Assembly: GCA_964017125.1 (NCBI GenBank)
Contig: OZ024903.1
Coordinates: 80,989,916 to 81,053,915, forward strand
Length of the DNA stretch: 64,000 bases
Direction of reading: 5' to 3'
Source: Flabesymbios commensalis
Lineage: Eukaryota; Annelida; Polychaeta; Terebellida; Flabelligeridae
The notes beneath the pieces are model-generated. The model was not told the origin of the DNA. It did no database searches and worked only from the letters and a program-made list of their open reading frames with translations. The position numbers were made by a program, and so were the translations under genes. Below are positions 49,707 to 64,000 of this stretch, one piece after another; position 1 is the first letter of the stretch; each line of letters starts with the position of its first letter.

Positions 49707-52674
49707 GAGGGGTATGAGAAAAACAGTAAAAAAGTCTATTTTCAATAAATAAATAGACCCATGGATGAAAGGGTGCATGCTAAGCCACGTTACATGCATG
49801 GATCTTACATACACTTATCCATGGAGGTGAAAAAAGAACATTAAATTGACGTAAACTGCCAAATACTGTAGATATACACCATCCGTGGATGAAGGAGGAC
49901 ATATTCTGTCAGCCTTCGTCCATGGATCTTAGCATGGATATAAGAATAACGTCAAAATAACAAACTTCTGCTTGGTTTTTCTACCTGAAATTTCACACAG
50001 CCATCAAGTATCACAGACTACATGACATGAAACCAATTTTAGAGCTCTGGATATTGTAATAAGGTCCACACATATGGGAGGGGTATGAGAAAAACAGTAA
50101 AAAAGTCTATTTTCAATAAATAAATAGATCCATGGATGAAAGGGTGCATGCTAAGCCACGTTACATGCATGGATCTTACATACACTTATCCATGGAGGTG
50201 AAAAAAGAACATTAAATTGACGTAAACTGCCAAATACTGTAGATATACACCATCCGTGGATGAAGGAGGACATATTCTGTCAGCCTTCGTCCATGGATCT
50301 TAGCATGGATATAAGAATAACGTCAAAATAACAAACTTCTGCTTGGTTTTTCTACCTGAAATTTCACACAGCCATCAAGTATCACAGACTACATGACATG
50401 AAACCAATTTTAGAGCTCTGGATATTGTAATAAGGTCCACACATATGGGAGGGGTATGAGAAAAACAGTAAAAAAGTCTATTTTCAATAAATAAATAGAC
50501 CCATGGATGAAAGGGTGCATGCTAAGCCACGTTACATGCATGGATCTTACATACACTTATCCATGGAGGTGAAAAAACAACATTAAATTGACGTAAACTG
50601 CCAAATACTGTAGATATACACCATCCGTGGATGAAGGAGGACATATTCTGTCAGCCTTCGTCCATGGATCTTAGCATGGATATAAGAATAACGTCAAAAT
50701 AACAAACTTCTGCTTGGTTTTTCTACCTGAAATTTCACACAGCCATCAAGTATCACAGACTACATGACATGAAACCAATTTTAGAGCTCTGGATATTGTA
50801 ATAAGGTCCACACATATGGGAGGGGTATGAGAAAAACAGTAAAAAAGTCTATTTTCAATAAATAAATAGACCCATGGATGAAAGGGTGCATGCTAAGCCA
50901 CGTTACATGCATGGATCTTACATACACTTATCCATGGAGGTGAAAAAACAACATTAAATTGACGTAAACTGCCAAATACTGTAGATATACATCATCCGTG
51001 GATGAAGGAGGACATATTCTGTCAGCCTTCGTCCATGGATCTTAGCATGGATATAAGAATAACGTCAAAATAACAAACTTCTGCTTGGTTTTTCTACCTG
51101 AAATTTCACACAGCCATCAAGTATCACAGACTACATGACATGAAACCAATTTTAGAGCTCTGGATATTGTAATAAGGTCCACACATATGGGAGGGGTATG
51201 AGAAAAACAGTAAAAAAGTCTATTTTCAATAAATAAATAGACCCATGGATGAAAGGGTGCATGCTAAGCCACGTTACATGCATGGATCTTACATACACTT
51301 ATCCATGGAGGTGAAAAAAGAACATTAAATTGACGTAAACTGCCAAATACTGTAGATATACACCATCCGTGGATGAAGGAGGACATATTCTGTCAGCCTT
51401 CGTCCATGGATCTTAGCATGGATATAAGAATAACGTCAAAATAACAAACTTCTGCTTGGTTTTTCTACCTGAAATTTCACACAGCCATCAAGTATCACAG
51501 ACTACATGACATGAAACCAATTTTAGAGCTCTGGATATTGTAATAAGGTCCACACATATGGGAGGGGTATGAGAAAAACAGTAAAAAATTCTATTTTCAA
51601 TAAATAAATAGACCCATGGATGAAAGGGTGCATGCTAAGCCACGTTACATGCATGGATCTTACATACACTTATCCATGGAGGTGAAAAAAGAACATTAAA
51701 TTGACGTAAACTGCCAAATACTGTAGATATACACCATCCGTGGATGAAGGAGGACATATTCTGTCAGCCTTCGTCCATGGATCTTAGCATGGATATAAGA
51801 ATAACGTCAAAATAACAAACTTCTGCTTGGTTTTTCTACCTGAAATTTCACACAGCCATCAAGTATCACAGACTACATGACATGAAACCAATTTTAGAGC
51901 TCTGGATATTGTAATAAGGTCCACACATATGGGAGGGGTATGAGAAAAACAGTAAAAAAGTCTATTTTCAATAAATAAATAGACCCATGGATGAAAGGGT
52001 GCATGCTAAGCCACGTTACATGCATGGATCTTACATACACTTATCCATGGAGGTGAAAAAAGAACATTAAATTGACGTAAACTGCCAAATACTGTAGATA
52101 TACACCATCCGTGGATGAAGGAGGACATATTCTGTCAGCCTTCGTCCATGGATCTTAGCATGGATATAAGAATAACGTCAAAATAACAAACTTCTGCTTG
52201 GTTTTTCTACCTGAAATTTCACACAGCCATCAAGTATCACAGACTACATGACATGAAACCAATTTTAGAGCTCTGGATATTGTAATAAGGTCCACACATA
52301 TGGGAGGGGTATGAGAAAAACAGTAAAAAAGTCTATTTTCAATAAATAAATAGACCCATGGATGAAAGGGTGCATGCTAAGCCACGTTACATGCATGGAT
52401 CTTACATACACTTATCCATGGAGGTGAAAAAACAACATTAAATTGACGTAAACTGCCAAATACTGTAGATATACACCATCCGTGGATGAAGGAGGACATA
52501 TTCTGTCAGCCTTCGTCCATGGATCTTAGCATGGATATAAGAATAACGTCAAAATAACAAACTTCTGCTTGGTTTTTCTACCTGAAATTTCACACAGCCA
52601 TCAAGTATCACAGACTACATGACATGAAACCAATTTTAGAGCTCTGGATATTGTAATAAGGTCCACACATATGG

Positions 52675-54529
52675 GAGGGGTATGAGAATAACAGTAAAAA
52701 AGTCTATTTTCAATAAATAAATAGACCCATGGATGAAAGGGTGCATGCTAAGCCACGTTACATGCATGGATCTTACATACACTTATCCATGGAGGTGAAA
52801 AAAGAACATTAAATTGACGTAAACTGCCAAATACTGTAGATATACACCATCCGTGGATGAAGGAGGACATATTCTGTCAGCCTTCGTCCATGGATCTTAG
52901 CATGGATATAAAAATAACGTCAAAATAACAAACTTCTGCTTGGTTTTTCTACCTGAAATTTCACACAGCCATCAAGTATCACAGACTACATGACATGAAA
53001 CCAATTTTAGAGCTCTGGATATTGTAATAAGGTCCACACATATGGGAGGGGTATGAGAAAAACAGTAAAAAAGTCTATTTTCAATAAATAAATAGATCCA
53101 TGGATGAAAGGGTGCATGCTAAGCCACGTTACATGCATGGATCTTACATACACTTATCCATGGAGGTGAAAAAAGAACATTAAATTGACGTAAACTGCCA
53201 AATACTGTAGATATACACCATCCGTGGATGAAGGAGGACATATTCTGTCAGCCTTCGTCCATGGATCTTAGCATGGATATAAGAATAACGTCAAAATAAC
53301 AAACTTCTGCTTGGTTTTTCTACCTGAAATTTCACACAGCCATCAAGTATCACAGACTACATGACATGAAACCATTTTTAGAGCTCTGGATATTGTAATA
53401 AGGTCCACACATACGGGAGGGGTATGAGAAAAACAGTAAAAAAGTCTATTTTCAATAAATAAATAGACCCATGGATGAAAGGGTGCATGCTAAGCCACGT
53501 TACATGCATGGATCTTACATACACTTATCCATGGAGGTGAAAAAAGAACATTAAATTGACGTAAACTGCCAAATACTGTAGATATACACCATCCGTGGAT
53601 GAAGGAGGACATATTCTGTCAGCCTTCGTCCATGGATCTTAGCATGGATATAAGAATAACGTCAAAATAACAAACTTCTGCTTGGTTTTTCTACCTGAAA
53701 TTTCACACAGCCATCAAGTATCACAGACTACATGACATGAAACCAATTTTAGAGCTCTGGATATTGTAATAAGGTCCACACATATGGGAGGGGTATGAGA
53801 AAAACAGTAAAAAAGTCTATTTTCAATAAATAAATAGATCCATGGATGAAAGGGTGCATGCTAAGCCACGTTACATGCATGGATCTTACATACACTTATC
53901 CATGGAGGTGAAAAAAGAACATTAAATTGACGTAAACTGCCAAATACTGTAGATATACACCATCCGTGGATGAAGGAGGACATATTCTGTCAGCCTTCGT
54001 CCATGGATCTTAGCATGGATATAAGAATAACGTCAAAATAACAAACTTCTGCTTGGTTTTTCTACCTGAAATTTCACACAGCCATCAAGTATCACAGACT
54101 ACATGACATGAAACCAATTTTAGAGCTCTGGATATTGTAATAAGGTCCACACATATGGGAGGGGTATGAGAAAAACAGTAAAAAAGTCTATTTTCAATAA
54201 ATAAATAGACCCATGGATGAAAGGGTGCATGCTAAGCCACGTTACATGCATGGATCTTACATACACTTATCCATGGAGGTGAAAAAACAACATTAAATTG
54301 ACGTAAACTGCCAAATACTGTAGATATACACCATCCGTGGATGAAGGAGGACATATTCTGTCAGCCTTCGTCCATGGATCTTAGCATGGATATAAGAATA
54401 ACGTCAAAATAACAAACTTCTGCTTGGTTTTTCTACCTGAAATTTCACACAGCCATCAAGTATCACAGACTACATGACATGAAACCAATTTTAGAGCTCT
54501 GGATATTGTAATAAGGTCCACACATATGG
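52675..54529. repeat. 5-monomer higher-order repeat, copy 1 (1,855 bp)
   Basis: Variant order: aataacag+ataaaa; gatcc; tac+gaccc; gatcc; gaccc+aaacaac. The block is repeated immediately in the next 1,855 bp, and a near-identical order occurs at 48965-50819. Confidence 0.75.
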
Positions 54530-56384
54530 GAGGGGTATGAGAATAACAGTAAAAAAGTCTATTTTCAATAAATAAATAGACCCATGGATGAAAGGGTGCA
54601 TGCTAAGCCACGTTACATGCATGGATCTTACATACACTTATCCATGGAGGTGAAAAAAGAACATTAAATTGACGTAAACTGCCAAATACTGTAGATATAC
54701 ACCATCCGTGGATGAAGGAGGACATATTCTGTCAGCCTTCGTCCATGGATCTTAGCATGGATATAAAAATAACGTCAAAATAACAAACTTCTGCTTGGTT
54801 TTTCTACCTGAAATTTCACACAGCCATCAAGTATCACAGACTACATGACATGAAACCAATTTTAGAGCTCTGGATATTGTAATAAGGTCCACACATATGG
54901 GAGGGGTATGAGAAAAACAGTAAAAAAGTCTATTTTCAATAAATAAATAGATCCATGGATGAAAGGGTGCATGCTAAGCCACGTTACATGCATGGATCTT
55001 ACATACACTTATCCATGGAGGTGAAAAAAGAACATTAAATTGACGTAAACTGCCAAATACTGTAGATATACACCATCCGTGGATGAAGGAGGACATATTC
55101 TGTCAGCCTTCGTCCATGGATCTTAGCATGGATATAAGAATAACGTCAAAATAACAAACTTCTGCTTGGTTTTTCTACCTGAAATTTCACACAGCCATCA
55201 AGTATCACAGACTACATGACATGAAACCAATTTTAGAGCTCTGGATATTGTAATAAGGTCCACACATACGGGAGGGGTATGAGAAAAACAGTAAAAAAGT
55301 CTATTTTCAATAAATAAATAGACCCATGGATGAAAGGGTGCATGCTAAGCCACGTTACATGCATGGATCTTACATACACTTATCCATGGAGGTGAAAAAA
55401 GAACATTAAATTGACGTAAACTGCCAAATACTGTAGATATACACCATCCGTGGATGAAGGAGGACATATTCTGTCAGCCTTCGTCCATGGATCTTAGCAT
55501 GGATATAAGAATAACGTCAAAATAACAAACTTCTGCTTGGTTTTTCTACCTGAAATTTCACACAGCCATCAAGTATCACAGACTACATGACATGAAACCA
55601 ATTTTAGAGCTCTGGATATTGTAATAAGGTCCACACATATGGGAGGGGTATGAGAAAAACAGTAAAAAAGTCTATTTTCAATAAATAAATAGATCCATGG
55701 ATGAAAGGGTGCATGCTAAGCCACGTTACATGCATGGATCTTACATACACTTATCCATGGAGGTGAAAAAAGAACATTAAATTGACGTAAACTGCCAAAT
55801 ACTGTAGATATACACCATCCGTGGATGAAGGAGGACATATTCTGTCAGCCTTCGTCCATGGATCTTAGCATGGATATAAGAATAACGTCAAAATAACAAA
55901 CTTCTGCTTGGTTTTTCTACCTGAAATTTCACACAGCCATCAAGTATCACAGACTACATGACATGAAACCAATTTTAGAGCTCTGGATATTGTAATAAGG
56001 TCCACACATATGGGAGGGGTATGAGAAAAACAGTAAAAAAGTCTATTTTCAATAAATAAATAGACCCATGGATGAAAGGGTGCATGCTAAGCCACGTTAC
56101 ATGCATGGATCTTACATACACTTATCCATGGAGGTGAAAAAACAACATTAAATTGACGTAAACTGCCAAATACTGTAGATATACACCATCCGTGGATGAA
56201 GGAGGACATATTCTGTCAGCCTTCGTCCATGGATCTTAGCATGGATATAAGAATAACGTCAAAATAACAAACTTCTGCTTGGTTTTTCTACCTGAAATTT
56301 CACACAGCCATCAAGTATCACAGACTACATGACATGAAACCAATTTTAGAGCTCTGGATATTGTAATAAGGTCCACACATATGG
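54530..56384. repeat. 5-monomer higher-order repeat, copy 2 (1,855 bp)
   Basis: Direct repetition of the preceding five-monomer block in the same variant order. Confidence 0.75.
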
Positions 56385-59352
56385 GAGGGGTATGAGAAAA
56401 ACAGTAAAAAAGTCTATTTTCAATAAATAAATAGACCCATGGATGAAAGGGTGCATGCTAAGCCACGTTACATGCATGGATCTTACATACACTTATCCAT
56501 GGAGGTGAAAAAAGAACATTAAATTGACGTAAACTGCCAAATACTGTAGATATACACCATCCGTGGATGAAGGAGGACATATTCTGTCAGCCTTCGTCCA
56601 TGGATCTTAGCATGGATATAAGAATAACGGCAAAATAACAAACTTCTGCTTGGTTTTTCTACCTGAAATTTCACACAGCCATCAAGTATCACAGACTACA
56701 TGACATGAAACCAATTTTAGAGCTCTGGATATTATAATAAGGTCCACACATATGGGAGGGGTATGAGAAAAACAGTAAAAAAGTCTATTTTCAATAAATA
56801 AATAGACCCATGGATGAAAGGGTGCATGCTAAGCCACGTTACATGCATGGATCTTACATACACTTATCCATGGAGGTGAAAAAACAACATTAAATTGACG
56901 TAAACTGCCAAATACTGTAGATATACACCATCCGTGGATGAAGGAGGACATATTCTGTCAGCCTTCGTCCATGGATCTTAGCATGGATATAAGAATAACG
57001 TCAAAATAACAAACTTCTGCTTGGTTTTTCTACCTGAAATTTCACACAGCCATCAAGTATCACAGACTACATGACATGAAACCAATTTTAGAGCTCTGGA
57101 TATTGTAATAAGGTCCACACATATGGGAGGGGTATGAGAAAAACAGTAAAAAAGTCTATTTTCAATAAATAAATAGACCCATGGATGAAAGGGTGCATGC
57201 TAAGCCACGTTACATGCATGGATCTTACATACACTTATCCATGGAGGTGAAAAAAGAACATTAAATTGACGTAAACTGCCAAATACTGTAGATATACACC
57301 ATCCGTGGATGAAGGAGGACATATTCTGTCAGCCTTCGTCCATGGATCTTAGCATGGATATAAGAATAACGTCAAAATAACAAACTTCTGCTTGGTTTTT
57401 CTACCTGAAATTTCACACAGCCATCAAGTATCACAGACTACATGACATGAAACCAATTTTAGAGCTCTGGATATTGTAATAAGGTCCACACATATGGGAG
57501 GGGTATGAGAAAAACAGTAAAAAATTCTATTTTCAATAAATAAATAGACCCATGGATGAAAGGGTGCATGCTAAGCCACGTTACATGCATGGATCTTACA
57601 TACACTTATCCATGGAGGTGAAAAAAGAACATTAAATTGACGTAAACTGCCAAATACTGTAGATATACACCATCCGTGGATGAAGGAGGACATATTCTGT
57701 CAGCCTTCGTCCATGGATCTTAGCATGGATATAAGAATAACGTCAAAATAACAAACTTCTGCTTGGTTTTTCTACCTGAAATTTCACACAGCCATCAAGT
57801 ATCACAGACTACATGACATGAAACCAATTTTAGAGCTCTGGATATTGTAATAAGGTCCACACATATGGGAGGGGTATGAGAAAAACAGTAAAAAAGTCTA
57901 TTTTCAATAAATAAATAGACCCATGGATGAAAGGGTGCATGCTAAGCCACGTTACATGCATGGATCTTACATACACTTATCCATGGAGGTGAAAAAAGAA
58001 CATTAAATTGACGTAAACTGCCAAATACTGTAGATATACACCATCCGTGGATGAAGGAGGACATATTCTGTCAGCCTTCGTCCATGGATCTTAGCATGGA
58101 TATAAGAATAACGTCAAAATAACAAACTTCTGCTTGGTTTTTCTACCTGAAATTTCACACAGCCATCAAGTATCACAGACTACATGACATGAAACCAATT
58201 TTAGAGCTCTGGATATTGTAATAAGGTCCACACATATGGGAGGGGTATGAGAAAAACAGTAAAAAAGTCTATTTTCAATAAATAAATAGACCCATGGATG
58301 AAAGGGTGCATGCTAAGCCACGTTACATGCATGGATCTTACATACACTTATCCATGGAGGTGAAAAAACAACATTAAATTGACGTAAACTGCCAAATACT
58401 GTAGATATACACCATCCGTGGATGAAGGAGGACATATTCTGTCAGCCTTCGTCCATGGATCTTAGCATGGATATAAGAATAACGTCAAAATAACAAACTT
58501 CTGCTTGGTTTTTCTACCTGAAATTTCACACAGCCATCAAGTATCACAGACTACATGACATGAAACCAATTTTAGAGCTCTGGATATTGTAATAAGGTCC
58601 ACACATATGTGAGGGGTATGAGAAAAACAGTAAAAAAGTCTATTTTCAATAAATAAATAGACCCATGCATGAAAGGGTGCATGCTAAGCCACGTTACATG
58701 CATGGATCTTACATACACTTATCCATGGAGGTGAAAAAAGAACATTAAATTGACGTAAACTGCCAAATACTGTAGATATACACCATCCGTGGATGAAGGA
58801 GGACATATTCTGTCAGCCTTCGTCCATGGATCTTAGCATGGATATAAGAATAACGTCAAAATAACAAACTTCTGCTTGGTTTTTCTACCTGAAATTTCAC
58901 ACAGCCATCAAGTATCACAGACTACATGACATGAAACCAATTTTAGAGCTCTGGATATTGTAATAAGGTCCACACATACGGGAGGGGTATGAGAAAAACA
59001 GTAAAAAAGTCTATTTTCAATAAATAAATAGACCCATGGATGAAAGGGTGCATGCTAAGCCACGTTACATGCATGGATCTTACATACACTTATCCATGGA
59101 GGTGAAAAAACAACATTAAATTGACGTAAACTGCCAAATACTGTAGATATACACCATCCGTGGATGAAGGAGGACATATTCTGTCAGCCTTCGTCCATGG
59201 ATCTTAGCATGGATATAAGAATAACGTCAAAATAACAAACTTCTGCTTGGTTTTTCTACCTGAAATTTCACACAGCCATCAAGTATCACAGACTACATGA
59301 CATGAAACCAATTTTAGAGCTCTGGATATTGTAATAAGGTCCACACATATGG

Positions 59353-61949
59353 GAGGGGTATGAGAAAAACAGTAAAAAAGTCTATTTTCAATAAATAAAT
59401 AGACCCATGGATGAAAGGGTGCATGCTAAGCCACGTTACATGCATGGATCTTACATACACTTATCCATGGAGGTGAAAAAACAACATTAAATTGACGTGA
59501 ACTGCCAAATACTGTAGATATACACCATCCGTGGATGAAGGAGGACATATTCTGTCAGCCTTCGTCCATGGATCTTAGCATGGATATAAAAATAACGTCA
59601 AAATAACAAACTTCTGCTTGGTTTTTCTACCTGAAATTTCACACAGCCATCAAGTATCACAGACTACATGACATGAAACCAATTTTAGAGCTCTGGATAT
59701 TGTAATAAGGTCCACACATATGGGAGGGGTATGAGAAAAACAGTAAAAAAGTCTATTTTCAATAAATAAATAGATCCATGGATGAAAGGGTGCATGCTAA
59801 GCCACGTTACATGCATGGATCTTACATACACTTATCCATGGAGGTGAAAAAACAACATTAAATTGACGTAAACTGCCAAATACTGTAGATATACACCATC
59901 CGTGGATGAAGGAGGACATATTCTGTCAGCCTTCGTCCATGGATCTTAGCATGGATATAAGAATAACGTCAAAATAACAAACTTCTGCTTGGTTTTTCTA
60001 CCTGAAATTTCACACAGCCATCAAGTATCACAGACTACATGACATGAAACCGATTTTAGAGCTCTGGATATTGTAATAAGGTCCACACATATGGGAGGGG
60101 TATGAGAAAAACAGTAAAAAAGTCTATTTTCAATAAATAAATAGACCCATGGATGAAAGGGTGCATGCTAAGCCACGTTACATGCATGGATCTTACATAC
60201 ACTTATCCATGGAGGTGAAAAAAGAACATTAAATTGACGTAAACTGCCAAATACTGTAGATATACACCATCCGTGGATGAAGGAGGACATATTCTGTCAG
60301 CCTTCGTCCATGGATCTTAGCATGGATATAAGAATAACGTCAAAATAACAAACTTCTGCTTGGTTTTTCTACCTGAAATTTCACACAGCCATCAAGTATC
60401 ACAGACTACATGACATGAAACCAATTTTAGAGCTCTGGATATTGTAATAAGGTCCACACATATGGGAGGGGTATGAGAAAAACAGTAAAAAAGTCTATTT
60501 TCAATAAATAAATAGACCCATGGATGAAAGGGTGCATGCTAAGCCACGTTACATGCATGGATCTTACATACACTTATCCATGGAGGTGAAAAAACAACAT
60601 TAAATTGACGTAAACTGCCAAATACTGTAGATATACACCATCCGTGGATGAAGGAGGACATATTCTGTCAGCCTTCGTCCATGGATCTTAGCATGGATAT
60701 AAAAATAACGTCAAAATAACAAACTTCTGCTTGGTTTTTCTACCTGAAATTTCACACAGCCATCAAGTATCACAGACTACATGACATGAAACCAATTTTA
60801 GAGCTCTGGATATTGTAATAAGGTCCACACATATGGGAGGGGTATGAGAAAAACAGTAAAAAAGTCTATTTTCAATAAATAAATAGACCCATGGATGAAA
60901 GGGTGCATGCTAAGCCACGTTACATGCATGGATCTTACATACACTTATCCATGGAGGTGAAAAAAGAACATTAAATTGACGTAAACTGCCAAATACTGTA
61001 GATATACACCATCCGTGGATGAAGGAGGACATATTCTGTCAGCCTTCGTCCATGGATCTTAGCATGGATATAAGAATAACGTCAAAATAACAAACTTCTG
61101 CTTGGTTTTTCTACCTGAAATTTCACACAGCCATCAAGTATCACAGACTACATGACATGAAACCAATTTTAGAGCTCTGGATATTGTAATAAGGTCCACA
61201 CATATGGGAGGGGTATGAGAAAAACAGTAAAAAAGTCTATTTTCAATAAATAAATAGACCCATGGATGAAAGGGTGCATGCTAAGCCACGTTACATGCAT
61301 GGATCTTACATACACTTATCCATGGAGGTGAAAAAAGAACATTAAATTGACGTAAACTGCCAAATACTGTAGATATACACCATCCGTGGATGAAGGAGGA
61401 CATATTCTGTCAGCCTTCGTCCATGGATCTTAGCATGGATATAAGAATAACGTCAAAATAACAAACTTCTGCTTGGTTTTTCTACCTGAAATTTCACACA
61501 GCCATCAAGTATCACAGACTACATGACATGAAACCAATTTTAGAGCTCTGGATATTGTAATAAGGTCCACACATATGGGAGGGGTATGAGAAAAACAGTA
61601 AAAAAGTCTATTTTCAATAAATAAATAGACCCATGGATGAAAGGGTGCATGCTAAGCCACGTTACATGCATGGATCTTACATACACTTATCCATGGAGGT
61701 GAAAAAACAACATTAAATTGACGTAAACTGCCAAATACTGTAGATATACACCATCCGTGGATGAAGGAGGACATATTCTGTCAGCCTTCGTCCATGGATC
61801 TTAGCATGGATATAAGAATAACGTCAAAATAACAAACTTCTGCTTGGTTTTTCTACCTGAAATTTCACACAGCCATCAAGTATCACAGACTACATGACAT
61901 GAAACCAATTTTAGAGCTCTGGATATTGTAATAAGGTCCACACATATGG
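59353..61949. repeat. 7-monomer higher-order repeat, copy 1 (2,597 bp)
   Basis: Begins with a monomer carrying the rare gacgtgaact variant near 59498 plus ataaaa, then gatcc with aaacaac. The rare pair recurs exactly 2,597 bp later. Confidence 0.7.
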
Positions 61950-64000
61950 GAGGGGTATGAGAAAAACAGTAAAAAAGTCTATTTTCAATAAATAAATAGA
62001 CCCATGGATGAAAGGGTGCATGCTAAGCCACGTTACATGCATGGATCTTACATACACTTATCCATGGAGGTGAAAAAACAACATTAAATTGACGTGAACT
62101 GCCAAATACTGTAGATATACACCATCCGTGGATGAAGGAGGACATATTCTGTCAGCCTTCGTCCATGGATCTTAGCATGGATATAAAAATAACGTCAAAA
62201 TAACAAACTTCTGCTTGGTTTTTCTACCTGAAATTTCACACAGCCATCAAGTATCACAGACTACATGACATGAAACCAATTTTAGAGCTCTGGATATTGT
62301 AATAAGGTCCACACATATGGGAGGGGTATGAGAAAAACAGTAAAAAAGTCTATTTTCAATAAATAAATAGATCCATGGATGAAAGGGTGCATGCTAAGCC
62401 ACGTTACATGCATGGATCTTACATACACTTATCCATGGAGGTGAAAAAACAACATTAAATTGACGTAAACTGCCAAATACTGTAGATATACACCATCCGT
62501 GGATGAAGGAGGACATATTCTGTCAGCCTTCGTCCATGGATCTTAGCATGGATATAAGAATAACGTCAAAATAACAAACTTCTGCTTGGTTTTTCTACCT
62601 GAAATTTCACACAGCCATCAAGTATCACAGACTACATGACATGAAACCAATTTTAGAGCTCTGGATATTGTAATAAGGTCCACACATATGGGAGGGGTAT
62701 GAGAAAAACAGTAAAAAAGTCTATTTTCAATAAATAAATAGACCCATGGATGAAAGGGTGCATGCTAAGCCACGTTACATGCATGGATCTTACATACACT
62801 TATCCATGGAGGTGAAAAAAGAACATTAAATTGACGTAAACTGCCAAATACTGTAGATATACACCATCCGTGGATGAAGGAGGACATATTCTGTCAGCCT
62901 TCGTCCATGGATCTTAGCATGGATATAAAAATAACGTCAAAATAACAAACTTCTGCTTGGTTTTTCTACCTGAAATTTCACACAGCCATCAAGTATCACA
63001 GACTACATGACATGAAACCAATTTTAGAGCTCTGGATATTGTAATAAGGGCCACACATATGGGAGGGGTATGAGAAAAACAGTAAAAAAGTCAATTTTCA
63101 ATAAATAAATAGACCCATGGATGAAAGGGTGCATGCTAAGCCACGTTACATGCATGGATCTTACATACACTTATCCATGGAGGTGAAAAAACAACATTAA
63201 ATTGACGTAAACTGCCAAATACTGTAGATATACACCATCCGTGGATGAAGGAGGACATATTCTGTCAGCCTTCGTCCATGGATCTTAGCATGGATATAAA
63301 AATAACGTCAAAATAACAAACTTCTGCTTGGTTTTTCTACCTGAAATTTCACACAGCCATCAAGTATCACAGACTACATGACATGAAACCAATTTTAGAG
63401 CTCTGGATATTGTAATAAGGTCCACACATATGGGAGGGGTATGAGAAAAACAGTAAAAAAGTCTATTTTCAATAAATAAATAGACCCATGGATGAAAGGG
63501 TGCATGCTAAGCCACGTTACATGCATGGATCTTACATACACTTATCCATGGAGGTGAAAAAAGAACATTAAATTGACGTAAACTGCCAAATACTGTAGAT
63601 ATACACCATCCGTGGATGAAGGAGGACATATTCTGTCAGCCTTCGTCCATGGATCTTAGCATGGATATAAGAATAACGTCAAAATAACAAACTTCTGCTT
63701 GGTTTTTCTACCTGAAATTTCACACAGCCATCAAGTATCACAGACTACATGACATGAAACCAATTTTAGAGCTCTGGATATTGTAATAAGGTCCACACAT
63801 ATGGGAGGGGTATGAGAAAAACAGTAAAAAAGTCTATTTTCAATAAATAAATAGACCCATGGATGAAAGGGTGCATGCTAAGCCACGTTACATGCATGGA
63901 TCTTACATACACTTATCCATGGAGGTGAAAAAACAACATTAAATTGACGTAAACTGCCAAATACTGTAGATATACACCATCCGTGGATGAAGGAGGACAT
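61950..64000. repeat. 7-monomer higher-order repeat, copy 2, cut by window end
   Basis: gacgtgaact recurs near 62095 and the following gatcc+aaacaac monomer matches. Later monomers match only partly, and the block is truncated by the window edge. Confidence 0.6.

Larger units (their letters stand above)
36123..64000. repeat. 371-bp satellite array, about 75 monomers, runs off the window
   Basis: The marker gaggggtatgaga falls at 36351, 36722, 37093 and so on to 63805. That is 74 periods of exactly 371 bp with no net gain or loss of a base. Monomers differ at only a few positions: tat/tac before gggagg, aaaacag/aataacag, gaccc/gatcc, aaagaac/aaacaac, ataaga/ataaaa, tattg/tatta, aaagtct/aaattct. 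All six frames are closed by stops. Each monomer contains a hairpin (for example 36530-36566) and two related half-segments with catggatctta. Length and homogeneity fit a centromeric, pericentromeric or subtelomeric satellite, but location is inference. The right end is outside the window. Confidence 0.97.

Noticed and set aside
36123-64000. Hammerhead ribozyme or CRISPR-like reading of the regular repeats
   Set aside because: The monomer has no ctgatga/gaaa core on either strand. Repeats are directly joined 371-bp units with no unique spacers.
1-64000. Retrovirus-like, LTR or Polinton-type element
   Set aside because: No long terminal direct repeats around a coding interior and no recognisable polymerase, integrase or capsid frame. 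The large direct repeats are tandem units.

Overview
The window looks like nuclear DNA from an animal, most likely a marine invertebrate and plausibly a mollusc. It is AT-rich, densely packed with palindromic MITEs, foldback-type elements and simple repeats, and ends in a long satellite array. The species cannot be fixed from the sequence. I find no intact protein-coding gene, rRNA, tRNA, CRISPR array or bacterial-type operon in 64 kb. The longest open frames (184, 144 and 131 codons) lie in MITEs or other repeats and are not convincing genes. I saw no retrovirus-like, LTR or Polinton-like element.

Region 1 (1-30564) is a head-to-tail array of a 9,877-bp unit. It has three full copies (1-9877; 9878-19223, shortened to 9,346 bp by a 531-bp deletion; 19224-29100) and a partial fourth (29101-30564). 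Only a handful of substitutions and homopolymer changes separate the copies. Each unit carries an approximately 8.5-kb foldback-like element, whose arms are built of approximately 165-bp sub-repeats with a conserved ggcggccatcttggat core, plus a 1.4-kb spacer. The element interior contains a decayed tandem repeat, three short palindromic MITEs, a 1.26-kb pogo-like non-autonomous transposon with TA flanks, a 376-bp inverted-repeat element and a 367-bp MITE.

Region 2 (30565-33745) is a different foldback-like element. Its left arm holds about five tandem copies of an approximately 380-bp repeat, its right arm an inverted counterpart, and its centre the remains of an open reading frame. A 91-bp SINE-like insertion with a 12-bp target duplication sits in the right arm. 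The 9.9-kb array stops exactly where this element begins.

Region 3 (33746-36122) contains a diverged direct repeat flanking a minisatellite with a 101-bp dimeric period, then an AT-rich stretch and a short GC-rich open frame with hairpins that abuts the satellite.

Region 4 (36123-64000, running off the window) is a satellite of 371-bp monomers, about 75 copies. Register is kept exactly from 36351 to 63805 (74 periods), and shared variants reveal higher-order repeats of 18, 5 and 7 monomers.

Nothing here forms a pathway. The window is best read as a gene-free, repeat-built domain (pericentromeric, subtelomeric or other heterochromatin, by inference) in which three scales of tandem amplification lie next to each other.
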